64,000 nucleotides of DNA. Origin: Sphaerotilus uruguayifluvii. GTDB lineage: Bacteria > Pseudomonadota > Gammaproteobacteria > Burkholderiales > Burkholderiaceae_C. Positions within the stretch are counted from its first letter, which is position 1. Every line of letters starts with the position of its first letter. Below the pieces are notes generated by a model. The model ran no database searches, was not told the DNA's origin, and worked only from the letters and a program-made list of their open reading frames with translations. The DNA lies in NCBI RefSeq assembly GCF_013294065.1, contig NZ_JABSNM010000008.1, positions 1-64,000 on the forward strand, given 5' to 3'. The position numbers and the translations under genes are program-made. Below are positions 51,926 through 60,605 of the stretch, one piece after another.

Positions 51926-54139
51926 ATGATCGGTTCGACGGGGCGGGCGAGCGTGCCCGTGCTTCTGGCCTGGGTGGTGGCGGGGCCGGTGCTGGCCGCC
52001 GACGGACGGGCGGCGGGTCTGGAGCAGGCGGTGGGGCAGGCCGAGTCCTGGCTGGAGCAGGGGCGCCTGGAGCAGGTGGTCGACCGGCTCGAGCCGCTGC
52101 TGCGGCTGCAGGCGGAGCCTGTCGGCCTCGGTCCGTCCGACGACGGCGCGACCGCAGCCCTGCTGGGGCGGGCCTGGGCGCTTCTGGCCGAGGCCCAGGA
52201 GCGTCGTGGCCAGTTCGCGGCGGAGCTGCGCGCCCGCACGCACGAGATCGCCCAGTGGAGCCGTGCCGTCGGTGCCGCTCACCCGGTGGTTCTCGGTGCC
52301 CGTGTCCAGCGGGCTCTGGCGCTGCGCCGGCTGCAGCAGCCCCGCGAGGCCGAGACGGCGTTGCGCGAGGTGCTGGCGCAGCGCATGGCCCTGCTTCCGG
52401 TCGGCGCCATGCCGGCCGCACGCGACCATCTGCTGCTGGCACGCCTGTTCCTGATGCCGCAGCGCCGCTTGGCCGAAGCCGAGGCCGCGGTTCGCCAGGC
52501 CCTGCAATTGCTGCAGTCCGCCGCGGCCGCCGGGGTCGGCGTGACGCCGGCCGACCTCCTGCCCTGCCGGCTGGCGCTGGCGGCCATTCTTCTCGAGCGG
52601 GGGCGGGCCGAGGATGCGCAATCGGTGCTGCTGCGCGTGCTGGCGGTCCTCGACGAGCAGGGGGCGCCCGCGCTGCCGAAGGTGCGACTGGACGCGCTGC
52701 GCCAGCTCGGGGAGGTGCAGATGGTCCTGGGGCAGCCGGCTCCCGCCGAGCGCACGCTGCGTGCCGCGCTCGAGGTGGCTGCCGTGCATCCGGGGCCGCG
52801 CGACATCGATCTCGATCTGGCACGCACGCGTCTGGCCGAGGTGCTGGTCTTCCAGGAGCGGCCCGCCGAGGCCCTGGTGCAGGTGATGGCCGTGCTCGAC
52901 AGCCGTCGCCGCGGCGTGCGGGGCGCCTTCCACCCGGATCTGCTGGCGATCTGGACCCGGATCGGCGATCTGCTGATCCGTCTCGATCGTGCCCGGGAGG
53001 CGGCGGACCTGCTGGCCCGGCTCGTCGACGAGACCCGGGCACAGCGCGGGGCGCAGCATCCCGAGACCGCACAGGCGCTGGCCTCGCTGGCCCGGGCCCA
53101 GCATGAGACCGGCCTGAACGAAGCCGCCGAGCGGCATCTGCGCATCGCGCTCGACATCGAGGCCGCCCAGCCTGCCGGTGCACTCACCGAGGGTCGCATG
53201 GCCGGCCTGCGCAACCAGCTGGGCCTGGTGCTGCTGGCCCAGGGGCGGCCTGCCGAGGCCGCGCCGGTTCTGCGCCAGGCGCTGCAGGCCGAGCAGTCCC
53301 TGCGGAGCGCGACTTCGCCGGACATCGTCACGCTGCAGTCCAACCTGGCCCTGGCGCTGCGGCAGCAGGGGTTGCTGGGCGACGCGGCGGCCGTCCTGCG
53401 GCAGGCGCTGGCGGCACAGGAGTCGCTGCAGGTCGCGGCGCCTTCCCGGCAGGTCGATCTGCTGCAGGATCTGGGGGCGGTGCTCGCCGAGATGCAGGAT
53501 CTGCCGGCCGCCGAGGCCGCCCTGAACCGGGCCATCGAGATCCGGCGCCGGCAGACCGGCGATCCGCGGGACCTGCGCCTGGCCCGTCTGCAGGGCGCGC
53601 TCGGCCGGGTCTGGGTGCAGGCCGGGCGGCTGTCCGAGGCCGAGGCGACGCTGCAGGCATCGCTGATCCTGCTGGAGGCGGCCGATCCTGCCGACCCGGA
53701 CCTGCCGGGCCTGCTGGTCAGCCTGGGCGGTCTCCATCGTCGTCGCGGCGAGTTCGATCTGGCCCTGGCCCGCGTCGGGCGTGCCGTGGACCTGAGACGG
53801 CTGCGCTGGGGCCGCCGGGCGGGACCGACCGCGATCGCGGAGATCGCGCTGGCGCAGGTGCTGGATGCGGCCGGTCGTTCGCGGGCGGCGGAGCCGCTGC
53901 TGCGCCAGGTGCTGGAGGTGCTCGATCGTGGCGGGACCCGCGGCACGCCCGCGGTGGCCCAGGCGCACCTGCGTCTGGCCGAGGTGCATCTGCACGCCGG
54001 TCGCTTCCCTGCGGCCGCGGGCGAGGCGCGCTCCGCTCTGCAGATCTACGAGCGCACCTATGGGCTCGCCCATCCGGATGCTGTGGCCTGCCGCGACCTG
54101 CTCGGGGTCGCGAAGGCCGGGGGGCGGCCGGGCCGCTGA
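51926..54139 (+). CDS. exported TPR-repeat protein
   Basis: 737 residues. A signal peptide (VPVLLAWVVAGPVLAADG, cleavage near residue 25) is followed by tetratricopeptide-type helix pairs along nearly the whole length. Recurrent pieces are LAEVLVFQERPAEALVQV, QLGLVLLAQGRPAEAAPVLR, NLALALRQQGLLGDAAAVLR and LQGALGRVWVQAGRLSEAEA. TPR arrays bind partner proteins; no enzyme domain is present. AGGGAGG precedes ATG 51926. It is divergent from the kinase/regulator pair and is probably its target or partner. Confidence 0.85.
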   Translation: MIGSTGRASVPVLLAWVVAGPVLAADGRAAGLEQAVGQAESWLEQGRLEQVVDRLEPLLRLQAEPVGLGPSDDGATAALLGRAWALLAEAQERRGQFAAELRARTHEIAQWSRAVGAAHPVVLGARVQRALALRRLQQPREAETALREVLAQRMALLPVGAMPAARDHLLLARLFLMPQRRLAEAEAAVRQALQLLQSAAAAGVGVTPADLLPCRLALAAILLERGRAEDAQSVLLRVLAVLDEQGAPALPKVRLDALRQLGEVQMVLGQPAPAERTLRAALEVAAVHPGPRDIDLDLARTRLAEVLVFQERPAEALVQVMAVLDSRRRGVRGAFHPDLLAIWTRIGDLLIRLDRAREAADLLARLVDETRAQRGAQHPETAQALASLARAQHETGLNEAAERHLRIALDIEAAQPAGALTEGRMAGLRNQLGLVLLAQGRPAEAAPVLRQALQAEQSLRSATSPDIVTLQSNLALALRQQGLLGDAAAVLRQALAAQESLQVAAPSRQVDLLQDLGAVLAEMQDLPAAEAALNRAIEIRRRQTGDPRDLRLARLQGALGRVWVQAGRLSEAEATLQASLILLEAADPADPDLPGLLVSLGGLHRRRGEFDLALARVGRAVDLRRLRWGRRAGPTAIAEIALAQVLDAAGRSRAAEPLLRQVLEVLDRGGTRGTPAVAQAHLRLAEVHLHAGRFPAAAGEARSALQIYERTYGLAHPDAVACRDLLGVAKAGGRPGR

Positions 54140-54164
54140 GGCCGCGCCGCGGCCCGCGGTGCCT

Positions 54165-54180
54165 GTCATCGTTCATCACC
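54165..54180. promoter_or_regulatory. second TCATC repeat, upstream of small membrane protein gene
   Basis: GTCATCGTTCATCACC resembles the repeat at 51791-51809 and lies 77 bases before the ATG at 54257. It is considered a site for the same regulator. Confidence 0.3.
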
Positions 54181-54256
54181 GTGGCGTGATGATCGTGTCC
54201 GGCCGGATCGGCACGATGGCCTCACGCGATCCGCGTGATGCCCAGGAGGAGATCCG

Positions 54257-54901
54257 ATGACGCTACCGAACGAACCGCCCGTTGCGGGTCTGAGCCCGGC
54301 CTGCCGCCGTCTGGCCTTCATCTGCAGGCTGGCGACGCTGGTCGTGCGCATCCATCTGGTGCTGGTCATCGGCCTGGCCCTGGCCGCGGCCTGGACGAGA
54401 AGCGGCAGGGATCTGTCGGAGCTGTTGCGATCTCCCCCGCTGACGGTCTTCTTCCTGGCGCTGGGCGTGCAGTTCCTGCTGGCCTCGATGTTCGACGTGC
54501 TTCAGGCGTATGTCCTGGGCTGCGCGATCCCGGACTGGCCGCAGGTGCCGGCACGGGTCACCGGGCACCGCACCGAGGTTCGCCACACCGGCGGCGAGGT
54601 CAGCGAGGAGTACGACGTGGTCGTCTTGTCCTGCGTCTATGTGCATGACGGCCAGGTGCGCTCCGCCCTCTGCGATCTCCAGGAGACGATGGCCGAGGCG
54701 AGGCAGCGGCTGCCGGACGGGCATGAGCTGCGCATCCGTGTCGATCCTGCCGGGTGCTTGCCGCCGGTCTTCCCTTGGCAGGAGGCCGCCGCCCGGCGCG
54801 GCCTGCCGGGCACGCTGCTGTCGCTGGCCCTGCGTCTGGCGGGCTACGTCGTGTGCGTGCGCATCGCGCTGGTGCTGTGGCAGGCGAGCGCAGGACTGTG
54901 A
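54257..54901 (+). CDS. DUF3592-like membrane protein of unknown function
   Basis: 214 residues with membrane helices at about 30-48 (VRIHLVLVIGLALAAAW), 60-83 (LTVFFLALGVQFLLASMF) and 188-207. Between them is a soluble beta domain (VPARVTGHRTEVRHTGGEV, YDVVVLSCVYVHDGQVRS, LRIRVDPAGCLPPVFPW). The pattern 'membrane helices - beta domain with a bound-like VDP stretch - helix' is that of DUF3592 proteins, whose role is unknown. AGGAGGAG precedes ATG 54257. It lies 118 bases downstream of the TPR gene on the same strand. Confidence 0.7.
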   Translation: MTLPNEPPVAGLSPACRRLAFICRLATLVVRIHLVLVIGLALAAAWTRSGRDLSELLRSPPLTVFFLALGVQFLLASMFDVLQAYVLGCAIPDWPQVPARVTGHRTEVRHTGGEVSEEYDVVVLSCVYVHDGQVRSALCDLQETMAEARQRLPDGHELRIRVDPAGCLPPVFPWQEAAARRGLPGTLLSLALRLAGYVVCVRIALVLWQASAGL

Positions 54902-54911
54902 CCGGACGGGG

Positions 54912-54937
54912 GCGGATCCTTTTTCATCACGATCCGC
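54912..54937. terminator. hairpin after the DUF3592-like gene
   Basis: GCGGATC (54912-54918) pairs with GATCCGC (54931-54937) over a 12-base loop containing TTTTT. It lies 11 bases after the stop at 54901 and before the converging SDR gene. The stem is short and the T run is in the loop, so terminator function is uncertain. Confidence 0.35.
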
Positions 54938-55042
54938 GGAGGATCTTCCGGATCCGTCTTCCCACAATCGACTCCATTCACCCGAGTCGTGCGTGCCGGG
55001 GGTGGCGGGCGGGTCTAGGCTGCGCTGCAGCAAGCGGCAGGA

Positions 55043-55783
55043 TCAGACCGTCAGCCCGCCCGCCACCTCCAGCACCGCGCCGTTGACATAGCTGGCCTCG
55101 TCGCTGGCGAGGAAGGCGTAGACATTGGCGATCTCCTCCGGCCGGCCCAGGCGGCGCAGCGGCACCTCGGCGCGCATCTGGTCCATCACCTTGTCGGGAA
55201 TGGTCGCCAGGATCGGCGTCTCGATGAAGCCGGGCGCCACCGCGTTGACGCGCACGCCCTTGGGGCCGAGCTCGCGGCTCCAGGTCTTCGTGAAGCCGAT
55301 GACGCCGAACTTGGTCGCGGCGTAGTTGGTCTGGCCGAAGTTGCCGTAGATGCCGACCACCGAGCTGGCGTTGAGGATGACGCCCGCGCCCTGCGCGACC
55401 ATCGTGTCGGCCACCGCCTGCGCGCAGTGGAAGACCGCGCGCAGGTTCACGTCGATGACCGCGTCGAACTGCTCGAGCGTCATCTTCTGCAGCCGCGCGT
55501 CGCGGGTGATGCCGGCGTTGTTGACCAGCACGTCGATGCGGCCGAACTGCGCCTTGACGGCGGCGACCATCGCGTCGACCGCCGCGCGGTCGGTGACGTC
55601 GACCGCGAATCCCGTCGCCTGCGCGCCGGCCTCGCGGCACTGCGCGACCGCGGCGTCCACCGCCTCGGGCTTCATGTCGCAGACGATGACGATCGCGCCC
55701 TCGGTGGCGAACTTCAGCGCGGTGGCCAGGCCGATGCCCTGGGCGGCGCCGGTGATGATCGAGACCTTGTCCTTCAGTCGCAT
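55043..55783 (-). CDS. fabG: short-chain dehydrogenase, 3-oxoacyl-ACP reductase type
   Basis: 246 residues, a Rossmann-fold SDR. The cofactor loop is [19 protein letters not shown], followed by [16 protein letters not shown] (the catalytic Asn lies nearby), [21 protein letters not shown] with catalytic Ser, Tyr and Lys, and [16 protein letters not shown]. Length and motifs match FabG, which reduces 3-oxoacyl-ACP with NADPH in fatty-acid synthesis; an acetoacetyl-CoA reductase role in PHB synthesis cannot be excluded. It stands apart from other fab genes, so it may be a FabG paralogue. Start at ATG 55783. Confidence 0.85.
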   Translation of the reverse strand: MRLKDKVSIITGAAQGIGLATALKFATEGAIVIVCDMKPEAVDAAVAQCREAGAQATGFAVDVTDRAAVDAMVAAVKAQFGRIDVLVNNAGITRDARLQKMTLEQFDAVIDVNLRAVFHCAQAVADTMVAQGAGVILNASSVVGIYGNFGQTNYAATKFGVIGFTKTWSRELGPKGVRVNAVAPGFIETPILATIPDKVMDQMRAEVPLRRLGRPEEIANVYAFLASDEASYVNGAVLEVAGGLTV

Positions 55784-55878
55784 GCGGGCTGTCTCCTCGT
55801 GCAGCAGGGGGAAAGTGGCGGGATGGGCGGGCAGGGTGGGGCGACCCGGCGGGCCACCTCCGGTTTGTAGGCCAGGAA

Positions 55879-56481
55879 TCAGGGGCACAGGTTGAGGAAG
55901 CGCAGCATCGCGTCGCGGTGCGTGTCGAAGCTGCTGAGCGCGTGGTCGCCGCCTTCGAGCACATGCAGCTCGGTGGCGGCGTGGCGCGCGGCCATCTCGC
56001 GCCAGTCCAGCACCTCGTCGCCCTGCGCGATCCAGGTCTGGACGGCGGCGGGTTCGCGCGGCGCGCCGGGGTCGATCGTCTCCAGCTCGGCGATGAATTC
56101 CGCGCGGAAGAAGAAGCGCACGTCCGGATCGTGCCAGGCGGTCTGCTCGCCGATGTATTTCGCCAGGTCGCGTGCCGGATGCACCGCCGGGTTGATCAGC
56201 ACCGCGCGCCAGCCGCCGTCGCCCGCCAGCGCGGTGGCGTAGAAGCCGCCCAGCGAGCTGCCCATCACCGCGCGCCGGCCGGCCGGCCAGTGGCTCGTGC
56301 CCTCGCGCACCAGCGCCATCGCCTCGGCCGGCGAGGGCGGCAGCTGCGGGCACCACCAGGTCAGTCCCGGCTGCTCGGCCGCCCAGGCCGCCATCTTGGC
56401 CGCCTTCATCGACTGCGGCGACGAGCGGAAGCCGTGCAGATAGAGCAGATGGGTGGTCGAGGGGGGCGCGGCGGAGGTCAT
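55879..56481 (-). CDS. YqiA/UPF0227-type alpha/beta-hydrolase esterase
   Basis: 200 residues. [20 protein letters not shown] provides the oxyanion-hole HG motif, [16 protein letters not shown] the nucleophile Ser in G-x-S-x-G-G, [15 protein letters not shown] the acid region, and [13 protein letters not shown] the catalytic His. The family hydrolyses short acyl esters; the physiological substrate is unknown. It starts at ATG 56481, five bases after the mpl stop, so the two are probably cotranscribed. Confidence 0.85.
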   Translation of the reverse strand: MTSAAPPSTTHLLYLHGFRSSPQSMKAAKMAAWAAEQPGLTWWCPQLPPSPAEAMALVREGTSHWPAGRRAVMGSSLGGFYATALAGDGGWRAVLINPAVHPARDLAKYIGEQTAWHDPDVRFFFRAEFIAELETIDPGAPREPAAVQTWIAQGDEVLDWREMAARHAATELHVLEGGDHALSSFDTHRDAMLRFLNLCP

Positions 56482-56486
56482 GCGCG

Positions 56487-57869
56487 TCAGGCCTTTTTCG
56501 CGGCGAGGGCGTCCAGCAGCCTGGCGTGGATGCCGCCGAAGCCGCCGTTGCTCATGCACAGGACATGGTCGCCGGGGCGCGACAGCCGCACCACCGCGTC
56601 GACCAGCTCGGGGATGCTGCCGTAGACCCGCGCCTGCTTGCCCATCGGCGAGAGCGCCTCGGCCGCGTCCCAGCCCAGGCCGCCGCTGTGGCAGAAGGAG
56701 AGGTCGGCCTCCTCCAGCGCCCAGGGCAGCTGCGACTTCATCGTGCCGAGCTTCATCGTGTTGGAGCGCGGCTCGAAGACGGCCAGGATGCGTGCCTCGT
56801 CGCCGATGCGCCGGCGTAGGCCGTCGACGGTGGTGCGGATCGCCGTCGGATGGTGGGCGAAGTCGTCGTAGACCTTGATGCCGCCGGCCTCGCCGCGCAG
56901 CTCCATGCGCCGGCGCACGTTCTCGAAGCGGCCGAGCGCCTCGGCGGCCACCGCCGGCGTCACGCCCACATGCTCGGCCGCGGCAATGGCGGCCAGCGCG
57001 TTGAGCTGGTTGTGCTCGCCCAGCAGGCTCCATTCGACGCGGCCGACCTTCAGGCTGCCGCGCAGCACGTCGAAGGCATGCGGCTCGCCGCGGGCGCGCA
57101 GCGCGCCGGGCTCTTCCTTGCGGGCGCCGAAATGCTGCACCGGGCTCCAGCAGCCGCGCGCCAGCACCCGCTTCAGCGCCTCCTCGCGGATGTTGACCAC
57201 CAGCCGGCCCTGCGACGGCACGGTGCGCACCAGGTGGTGGAACTGCGTCTCGATGGCGGCCAGGTCCGGGAAGATGTCGGCGTGGTCGTGCTCGAGGTTG
57301 TTCAGGATCGCGGTGCGCGGGCGGTAGTGGACGAACTTGCTGCGCTTGTCGAAGAAGGCGGTGTCGTACTCGTCGGCCTCGATGACGAAGGGCGTGCGCT
57401 CGCCCGGGGCCCCGAGGCGGCCCAGCCGCGCCGACACGCCGAAGTTCTGCGGCACGCCGCCGACCAGGAAGCCCGGCTGCAGCCCGGCCGCCTCCAGGAT
57501 CCACGCCAGCATCGAGGTGGTGGTCGTCTTGCCGTGCGTGCCGGCCACCGCCAGCACATGGCGCCCGGCCAGCACGTTCTCGGCCAGCCACTGCGGGCCG
57601 CTGACATAGGGCAGACCGGCGTCGAGGATGGCCTCCATCAGCGGGTTGCCCCGGCTGACGACATTGCCGACCACGAACAGGTCGGGCTTGAGCGCGAGCT
57701 GGTCGGGCGCGAAGCCCTCGATCAGGTCGATGCCGAGCGCGCGCAGCTGGTCGCTCATCGGCGGGTAGACATTGGCGTCACAGCCGGTGACGCGATGACC
57801 GGCCTCGCGGGCCAGCGCGGCGACGCCTCCCATGAACGTGCCGCAGATGCCGAGGATGTGGATGTGCAT
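56487..57869 (-). CDS. mpl: UDP-MurNAc:L-alanyl-gamma-D-glutamyl-meso-diaminopimelate ligase
   Basis: 460 residues. It re-attaches recycled murein tripeptide to UDP-MurNAc. [19 protein letters not shown] is the Mur-family opening, [15 protein letters not shown] the ATP loop, [16 protein letters not shown] a conserved central part, and [20 protein letters not shown] the Mpl-specific C-terminal motif that separates it from MurC. The start is ATG 57869 ([10 protein letters not shown]); upstream in-frame codons are not needed. It is divergent from the phosphofructokinase gene across 125 bases. Confidence 0.96.
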   Translation of the reverse strand: MHIHILGICGTFMGGVAALAREAGHRVTGCDANVYPPMSDQLRALGIDLIEGFAPDQLALKPDLFVVGNVVSRGNPLMEAILDAGLPYVSGPQWLAENVLAGRHVLAVAGTHGKTTTTSMLAWILEAAGLQPGFLVGGVPQNFGVSARLGRLGAPGERTPFVIEADEYDTAFFDKRSKFVHYRPRTAILNNLEHDHADIFPDLAAIETQFHHLVRTVPSQGRLVVNIREEALKRVLARGCWSPVQHFGARKEEPGALRARGEPHAFDVLRGSLKVGRVEWSLLGEHNQLNALAAIAAAEHVGVTPAVAAEALGRFENVRRRMELRGEAGGIKVYDDFAHHPTAIRTTVDGLRRRIGDEARILAVFEPRSNTMKLGTMKSQLPWALEEADLSFCHSGGLGWDAAEALSPMGKQARVYGSIPELVDAVVRLSRPGDHVLCMSNGGFGGIHARLLDALAAKKA

Positions 57870-57994
57870 GGACGGCGATTCTAGGATCCGGCTCAAGGTC
57901 CGCCGAGCGGAGTCCCCCTAGACTGGAAGCCTTCCGGACCCCGCATCTGCCGGGGCCGCGGTTCGACAGAAATGAAAACCGAGAGGTACCTCTG

Positions 57995-59056
57995 ATGCGC
58001 ATCGGCATGCTCACCGGCGGGGGCGACTGCCCCGGCCTGAACGCGGTCATCCGCGCCGTCACCAAGTCGCTGATCCGCCAGTGCGGCGCCGAGGTGATCG
58101 GCATCGAGGACGGCTTTCTCGGCCTGATCGAGCGCCGGGTGCGCCCGCTGGGCTGGGACGAGGTCGGCGGCATTCTCGCCACCGGCGGCACCATCCTGGG
58201 CACCAGCAACACCGCCAGCCCGTTTGCCTGGCGCGGCCGCGACGTCTCGGCCGAGGTCGTCGCCTACCAGCGCGAGCTCGGGCTGGACGCGCTGGTGACC
58301 ATCGGCGGCGACGGCACGATGACGATGGCCGCGCGGCTCGGCGAGGCCGGCGGCGTGCCGATGGTGGGCGTGCCCAAGACCATCGACAACGACATCGCCG
58401 GCTGCGAGCGCAGCTTCGGCTTCGACACCGCGGTGGCCACCGTGACCGAGGCTCTGGAGCGTGTCGAGACCACCGGCCAGAGCCATGGCCGCGTGATGAT
58501 CGTCGAGACGATGGGGCGCTACGCCGGCTGGATCGCGCTGGAGGCGGGGCTGGCGGGCGCGGCCGACGTGATCCTGCTGCCGGAGATCGACTTCGACGTC
58601 GAGCGCGTCGCCGCCGTCTGCCGCGAGCGCCATGCGCGCCGGCGTGCCACGCTGATCTGCATCGCCGAGGGCGCCAAGCCGGTCGGCGGCGCGCTGACGG
58701 TCGAGCGCACGGTCGCCGGCAGCCCCGATCCAATCCGCCTCGGGGGTGTGGCGCACCTGCTGCGCGAGCAGCTGCAGCCGCGGGTCGACGCCGAGGTGCG
58801 CGCGACCGTGCTGGGCCACGTCCAGCGCGGCGGCAGCCCCACGCCCTTCGACCGGGTGCTGGCGACGCAGTACGGCAACGAGGCCGCGCACCTGCTGCGC
58901 CGCGGCCAGTTCGGCCGCATGGTCACGCTGCAGGACGGGCGGCTGGCCAGCGTGCCGCTGGCCTCGGTCGCCGGCCAGAACCGCCGCGTGCCGCTGGATC
59001 ACCCGCTGCTGGTATGTGCGCGGGAGATCGGGGTGTGTCTGGGGGAGGCCGGCTGA
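57995..59056 (+). CDS. 6-phosphofructokinase, G104/K124 type
   Basis: 353 residues. It phosphorylates fructose 6-phosphate in glycolysis. IGMLTGGGDCPGLNAVIRA is the phosphate-donor loop, VTIGGDGTMTMA and VPKTIDNDIAGCE the active site, and VETMGRYAGWIALEAGLAG the sugar-phosphate site. The donor-selecting positions are Gly (GGDG) with Lys (PKTIDND). ATP enzymes of the E. coli type have Gly/Gly, and PPi enzymes have Asp/Lys. This mixed pair occurs in the actinobacterial-type group III, some of which use ATP and some PPi, so the donor is left open. The ATG has GAGAGG upstream. Confidence 0.9.
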   Translation: MRIGMLTGGGDCPGLNAVIRAVTKSLIRQCGAEVIGIEDGFLGLIERRVRPLGWDEVGGILATGGTILGTSNTASPFAWRGRDVSAEVVAYQRELGLDALVTIGGDGTMTMAARLGEAGGVPMVGVPKTIDNDIAGCERSFGFDTAVATVTEALERVETTGQSHGRVMIVETMGRYAGWIALEAGLAGAADVILLPEIDFDVERVAAVCRERHARRRATLICIAEGAKPVGGALTVERTVAGSPDPIRLGGVAHLLREQLQPRVDAEVRATVLGHVQRGGSPTPFDRVLATQYGNEAAHLLRRGQFGRMVTLQDGRLASVPLASVAGQNRRVPLDHPLLVCAREIGVCLGEAG

Positions 59057-59073
59057 CGCGCCAGCCCGACCCC

Positions 59074-59571
59074 TCAGAGACTGCTGAGATAGGCATTCAG
59101 GGTCGCGATGTTCTTGTCATAGGCCGACGAATCCCCCAGGGTCAGGTCCGGCTTGCGGACATAGAAGGCGAACACCAGTTCGCGCGTGGCGAAGAACGGC
59201 AGGAGATTGTCCGGCTGCAGCGTGTCGCCATTCAGGCCGATCGCCCAGTTCTTGGCCTTGTAGTCGTTGAGGGTGGCGATCGTGGCCGTGACCAGGGCCT
59301 TTTCATTGGCCTTGATTCTGGCCATGTAGACATTCAGGGTGTTGATGTTGTTTTGATAGGCGGTGGGATCACCCAGGCTCACGCCTTGCTGCGAACGGAC
59401 ATAGTAGGCGAAGGGCAGTTCACGATTCGTGAAGAACGCAAGGAATTCGTCGGGAACAAGGGTGTTGCCCGTCAGGCCGATCGCCCAGTTCTTCGACTTG
59501 TAGTCGTTCAATTTGGCGATGAGCGCGGTGACGGACTTGATCTCGGTCTTGGCGTTGACATTGATGCTCAT
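59074..59571 (-). CDS. unknown protein of two 80-residue tandem repeats
   Basis: 165 residues with no recognised family. Two copies of one unit fill the protein: residues about 13-90 and 93-165. Matched pieces are LNDYKSKNWAIGLTGNTL against LNDYKAKNWAIGLNGDTL, FFTNRELPFAYYVR against FFATRELVFAFYVR, and SLGDPTAY against TLGDSSAY. There is no signal peptide, membrane helix or Cys. GGAG lies five bases upstream of ATG 59571. Base composition of gene and upstream region is clearly lower in GC than the neighbours, and the codon choice differs (AAG AAC TGG and more A/T third positions), which suggests recent gain. Confidence 0.7.
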   Translation of the reverse strand: MSINVNAKTEIKSVTALIAKLNDYKSKNWAIGLTGNTLVPDEFLAFFTNRELPFAYYVRSQQGVSLGDPTAYQNNINTLNVYMARIKANEKALVTATIATLNDYKAKNWAIGLNGDTLQPDNLLPFFATRELVFAFYVRKPDLTLGDSSAYDKNIATLNAYLSSL

Positions 59572-59942
59572 GATTTCTCCAGTAAATATCTGAAATGAAA
59601 GAGAAGGTTTTCCTACTCGTCTGGCTTTTCGGTTCCGCCCCGGATGGATGTGGTTTCCGGATCCCACTGAAATGATTTTTTGTCGTCGATGAATTGATTC
59701 TTTCGGATCTGGAAGAGCTTGCCAATGAGGCTTTGGTCGTAGGTTCGGACCGGGACTGGGACATTGGTCCCGGCGAGCGTGTGCTAATTCATGCGGCCTT
59801 TCGTTTGTGTGCCAATGGCTTCCCCTTGAGCGGGGGGATCCGTGAGATCTGTCGGGACAGAGGCCGACACCGATCGATCGGGGCCTAGGCATTCATGCCC
59901 CGAAGTGATCAAATCATCCGATTCCCGCTACCACGCTGTCCC
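59572..59942. other. low-GC gene-free region between divergent genes
   Basis: 371 bases, by eye about half G+C with AT-rich stretches around 59640-59700. No credible coding frame. It should hold the promoters of the repeat-protein gene (minus) and the LuxR-type regulator (plus), but I could not place boxes with confidence. Confidence 0.5.
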
Positions 59943-60587
59943 ATGAAGTTCCTGCTTGTGGATGACCACCCGATGTGGCGGCAGGGCATGGTCTTTTTCC
60001 TGCGCAGCCATGCCGCCGCGACGGCCGTGCTGGAGGCTGCCAGCGGGGCCGAGGCGCTGGGGCTGGTCGATCGGCATGACGATCTGGATCTCGCCCTGGT
60101 CGACCTCGACATGCGGGGCATGGACGGACTGGAGACCGTCGCGCGGCTGCGCGAACGCCGGCCCGACCTGCGCTCCGTGGTGCTGTCGGCGTCGGACCGG
60201 CAGGAGGACGTGTGGCGCAGCCTGTCGGCCGGGGCCTGCGGCTTCATTCCGAAATCGGCCGAGCCCCAGGCGATGAAGTCGGCGCTGGTCGAGGTGATGG
60301 GCGGGCGCCCCTGCGTGCCGACGCTGGAGGCCGTGGGCGGCGTCTCGCGCCGGGCCCCGGAGGCGCCGTCGGATTCAAGCGGCGATCTGACGCTGCGGCA
60401 GCAGGAGGTGCTGGCCTTGATGTGTCAGGGCCTGCCCAACAAGTGCATCGCGCAGGAGCTGGCGCTGACCGAGAAGACCGTCAAGGTCCATGTCGGGGCG
60501 ATCTTCAAGGCTCTGGGGGTGACGAACCGGACCCAGGCCGTGATTGCCGCACGGGCATGGCCGGGGTTGGGCGCGGCATTGCTGTAG
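59943..60587 (+). CDS. NarL/FixJ-type response regulator with LuxR helix-turn-helix
   Basis: 214 residues. The receiver domain (1 to about 120) has LLVDDHPMWRQG, phospho-acceptor Asp54 (ALVDLDMRGMDGLETV), VVLSASD and the Lys of GFIPKSA. The LuxR domain (about 145-205) reads LTLRQQEVLALMCQGLPNKC, then AQELALTEKTVKVHVGAIF. The start is ATG 59943 (MKFLLVDDH), preferred over an upstream in-frame ATG at 59895 that would add 16 residues. Convergent with the hybrid kinase gene 18 bases away, which is its likely partner. Confidence 0.92.
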   Translation: MKFLLVDDHPMWRQGMVFFLRSHAAATAVLEAASGAEALGLVDRHDDLDLALVDLDMRGMDGLETVARLRERRPDLRSVVLSASDRQEDVWRSLSAGACGFIPKSAEPQAMKSALVEVMGGRPCVPTLEAVGGVSRRAPEAPSDSSGDLTLRQQEVLALMCQGLPNKCIAQELALTEKTVKVHVGAIFKALGVTNRTQAVIAARAWPGLGAALL

Positions 60588-60605
60588 CGCCACCCCGCGG
60601 TCTGT

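Noticed and set aside
59694-59888. A 64-codon open frame in the low-GC intergenic region
   Set aside because: No ribosome site, no recognisable motif, and it lies across the expected promoter region of two divergent genes.
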